The position numbers and the translations under genes are program-made. Under the pieces are notes generated by a model, which was not told the origin of the DNA, made no database searches, and was given only the letters and a program-made list of their open reading frames with translations. A stretch of 64,000 bases of DNA from Streptomyces sp. AM 2-1-1 (GTDB lineage: Bacteria > Actinomycetota > Actinomycetes > Streptomycetales > Streptomycetaceae). This document shows positions 62,931 through 64,000 of the stretch, piece after piece (the stretch's first letter is position 1; the number at the start of each line of letters is the position of its first letter). The DNA lies in the NCBI RefSeq assembly GCF_029167645.1, contig NZ_CP119147.1, positions 3,986,501 through 4,050,500 on the forward strand, read 5' to 3'.

Positions 62931-62977
62931 TTGCCAACTTACCGTACGGCAAGTAATCTACTGACCGGCCGGTAAGT
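62931..62977 (+). promoter_or_regulatory. Exporter promoter with two TetR operators
   Basis: TTGCCA (62931-62936), 17 bases, TAATCT (62954-62959). Operator 1, ACTTACCGTACGGCAAGT (62937-62954), fills the spacer; operator 2, ACTGACCGGCCGGTAAGT (62960-62977), covers the transcript start. Centres are 23 bp apart. Consensus ACTKACCGKMCGGYAAGT. Confidence 0.88.
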
Positions 62978-63096
62978 GGGTGGAGATCGTCCGCCCTCCC
63001 GTCGTACCGATGACCCGCCGTCGCTCGACGTGGGTCCCCGCCCCGTACTGTCCGGGTCCGCGTGCGACCCGTCCCCTTGACCGAAAGGCATGCGCC

Positions 63097-64000
63097 GTGA
63101 CGCAGACCTCCCCCGAAGCGGCCGCCGCGGAGGCGACCCCGGAGCCCTCGCGCTTCACCCACCGCGAGATCATGGTGACGATGAGCGGTCTCGTCATCGC
63201 GATGCTCCTCGCGATGCTGGACAACATGATCGTGGCGCCCGCGCTGCCCACGATCGTCGGTGACCTCGGGGGGCTCAAGCACCTCGCCTGGGTGACCACC
63301 GGCTACATCCTCGCCTCCACCGTCGCCACCCCGATCTGGGGCAAGCTCGGCGACCTGCTCGGTCGGCGCGTCACCTTCATCGCCTCGATCGTGATCTTCC
63401 TCGTCGGCTCCGCGCTCTGCGGGCTCTCGCAGAACATGGGCGAACTGATCGGCTTCCGCGCGATCCAGGGCCTCGGCGCCGGTGGCCTGATGGTCGGCGT
63501 GATGGCCGTGCTCGCCGAGATCGTGCCGCCCCGCGACCGCAGCAGGTACCAGGGCGTGATGATGGCGGTCATGCCCGTCGCCATGATCGGCGGCCCGCTC
63601 GCCGGTGGCTTCATCACCGACAACCTCAACTGGCGCTGGGCCTTCTACGTCAACCTGCCGCTGGGCGTCGTCGCCCTGGTCGTCTGCTGGTTCGTCCTCG
63701 CCAAGCTCCCGCGCAAGACCGCCGCCAGGGTCCGCATCGACTGGACCGGGACCGCGCTGCTGAGCGTCTGGATCACCACCCTGGTCCTGATCACCAGCTG
63801 GGGCGGGAGCGAGTACGACTGGGACTCGGGCGTGATCCTCGGCCTGATCGCGGTCACCGTGACCGCCTTCGTCGCGTTCGTCCTCGTCGAGCGCCGCGTC
63901 GACGAGCCGATCATGCCGCTGTCGGTCTTCGCCGACCGCAACTTCAGCCTCGCCGGCGCGCTCAGCTTCATCGTCGGCTTCGCCATGTTCGGCGGGATCA
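63097..64000 (+). CDS. MFS multidrug exporter (DHA2, EmrB/QacA type), cut by window end
   Basis: 301 residues in view. GTG start at 63097 (MTQTSPEAAAAEATPEPSRF) with GAAAGG about 9 bases upstream. LAMLDNMIVAPALPTIVGDLGG is helix 1 with the D-x-T/I-I-V motif D1; WGKLGDLLGRRVTF is motif A; RAIQGLGAGGLM is motif B; PVAMIGGPLAGGF is motif C. About 9 of 14 helices are inside the window. It is divergent from tetR and controlled by the operators described. Probably exports a toxic hydrophobic compound that is also the TetR ligand. Confidence 0.95.
   Translation, partial: MTQTSPEAAAAEATPEPSRFTHREIMVTMSGLVIAMLLAMLDNMIVAPALPTIVGDLGGLKHLAWVTTGYILASTVATPIWGKLGDLLGRRVTFIASIVIFLVGSALCGLSQNMGELIGFRAIQGLGAGGLMVGVMAVLAEIVPPRDRSRYQGVMMAVMPVAMIGGPLAGGFITDNLNWRWAFYVNLPLGVVALVVCWFVLAKLPRKTAARVRIDWTGTALLSVWITTLVLITSWGGSEYDWDSGVILGLIAVTVTAFVAFVLVERRVDEPIMPLSVFADRNFSLAGALSFIVGFAMFGGI

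Overview
This is a very GC-rich chromosomal segment (Streptomyces-like codon use, GTG starts, many candidate leaderless promoters). The order terD - arfB - flavin reductase - cdgB - nagK/nagA - otsB/otsA - gpgS - thrC - cold-shock gene - groEL2 matches what I remember of the core region of Streptomyces chromosomes. I call it a Streptomyces chromosome; the species cannot be named from the sequence alone.

Layout. 1-7.2 kb: the 5' three quarters of dnaE (minus strand), a membrane protein, a class V aminotransferase-like enzyme, a chloramphenicol-phosphotransferase-like kinase and a HAD phosphatase. 7.2-16.2 kb: two tandem-repeat blocks, a DadA-type FAD oxidoreductase, a rhomboid-like membrane protein, an APH(6)/hydroxyurea-type phosphotransferase, a large secreted GH31 glycosidase with CBM-like insertions, a GNAT, a pentapeptide-repeat protein and a conserved unknown. 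16.3-20.8 kb: a two-component system divergent from a secreted heme-binding (HbpS/GlcG) protein, which looks like a SenS-SenR-HbpS redox-sensing set, then an M1 lipoprotein peptidase. 21.2-38.2 kb: conserved core. It holds TerD, ArfB, a flavin reductase, the diguanylate cyclase CdgB, amino-sugar catabolism (nagK-nagA behind a DasR-type operator), MarR, trehalose synthesis (otsB/otsA), gpgS, a SAM-I riboswitch ahead of thrC, a MoaD/ThiS-like protein, a cold-shock protein, and groEL2 behind a double CIRCE operator.

38.3-45.4 kb looks like an accessory or decaying zone. It holds the C-terminal stumps of a divergent MarR/FAD-monooxygenase pair, a HTH/zinc-ribbon regulator with a structured leader, 1.7 kb of repeat-rich non-coding DNA, two SMI1/KNR4 proteins, an SDR enzyme, a frameshifted fragment, a PPOX enzyme and a transposase remnant. 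45.5-50.2 kb: a stand-alone hemC-type gene, an XRE/DUF397 pair with two small divergent partners, a PRC-barrel protein, a GNAT and a secreted DUF5707 protein. 50.2-54.0 kb: a MurNAc locus (RpiR regulator, MurQ, PTS EIIBC) with a palindromic operator. 54.1-57.5 kb: small stress proteins, a second cold-shock gene, a DUF4031 pair, a Cmx-type efflux pump and CsbD.

57.7-61.0 kb carries the most interesting unexplained unit: four genes joined by ATGA/GTGA stop-start overlaps (acyl-CoA dehydrogenase-like, PIG-L deacetylase, methyltransferase, family 2 glycosyltransferase). Next comes a secreted pierisin/Scabin-like ADP-ribosyltransferase, then a TetR regulator divergent from a truncated EmrB/QacA-type exporter with two clear operators in the shared promoter.

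Recurring themes are GC-rich tandem repeats of about 15-21 bp at gene 3' ends or inside extracellular parts of proteins, and strong perfect hairpins between convergent genes. All calls come from reading the sequence; no searches were run.
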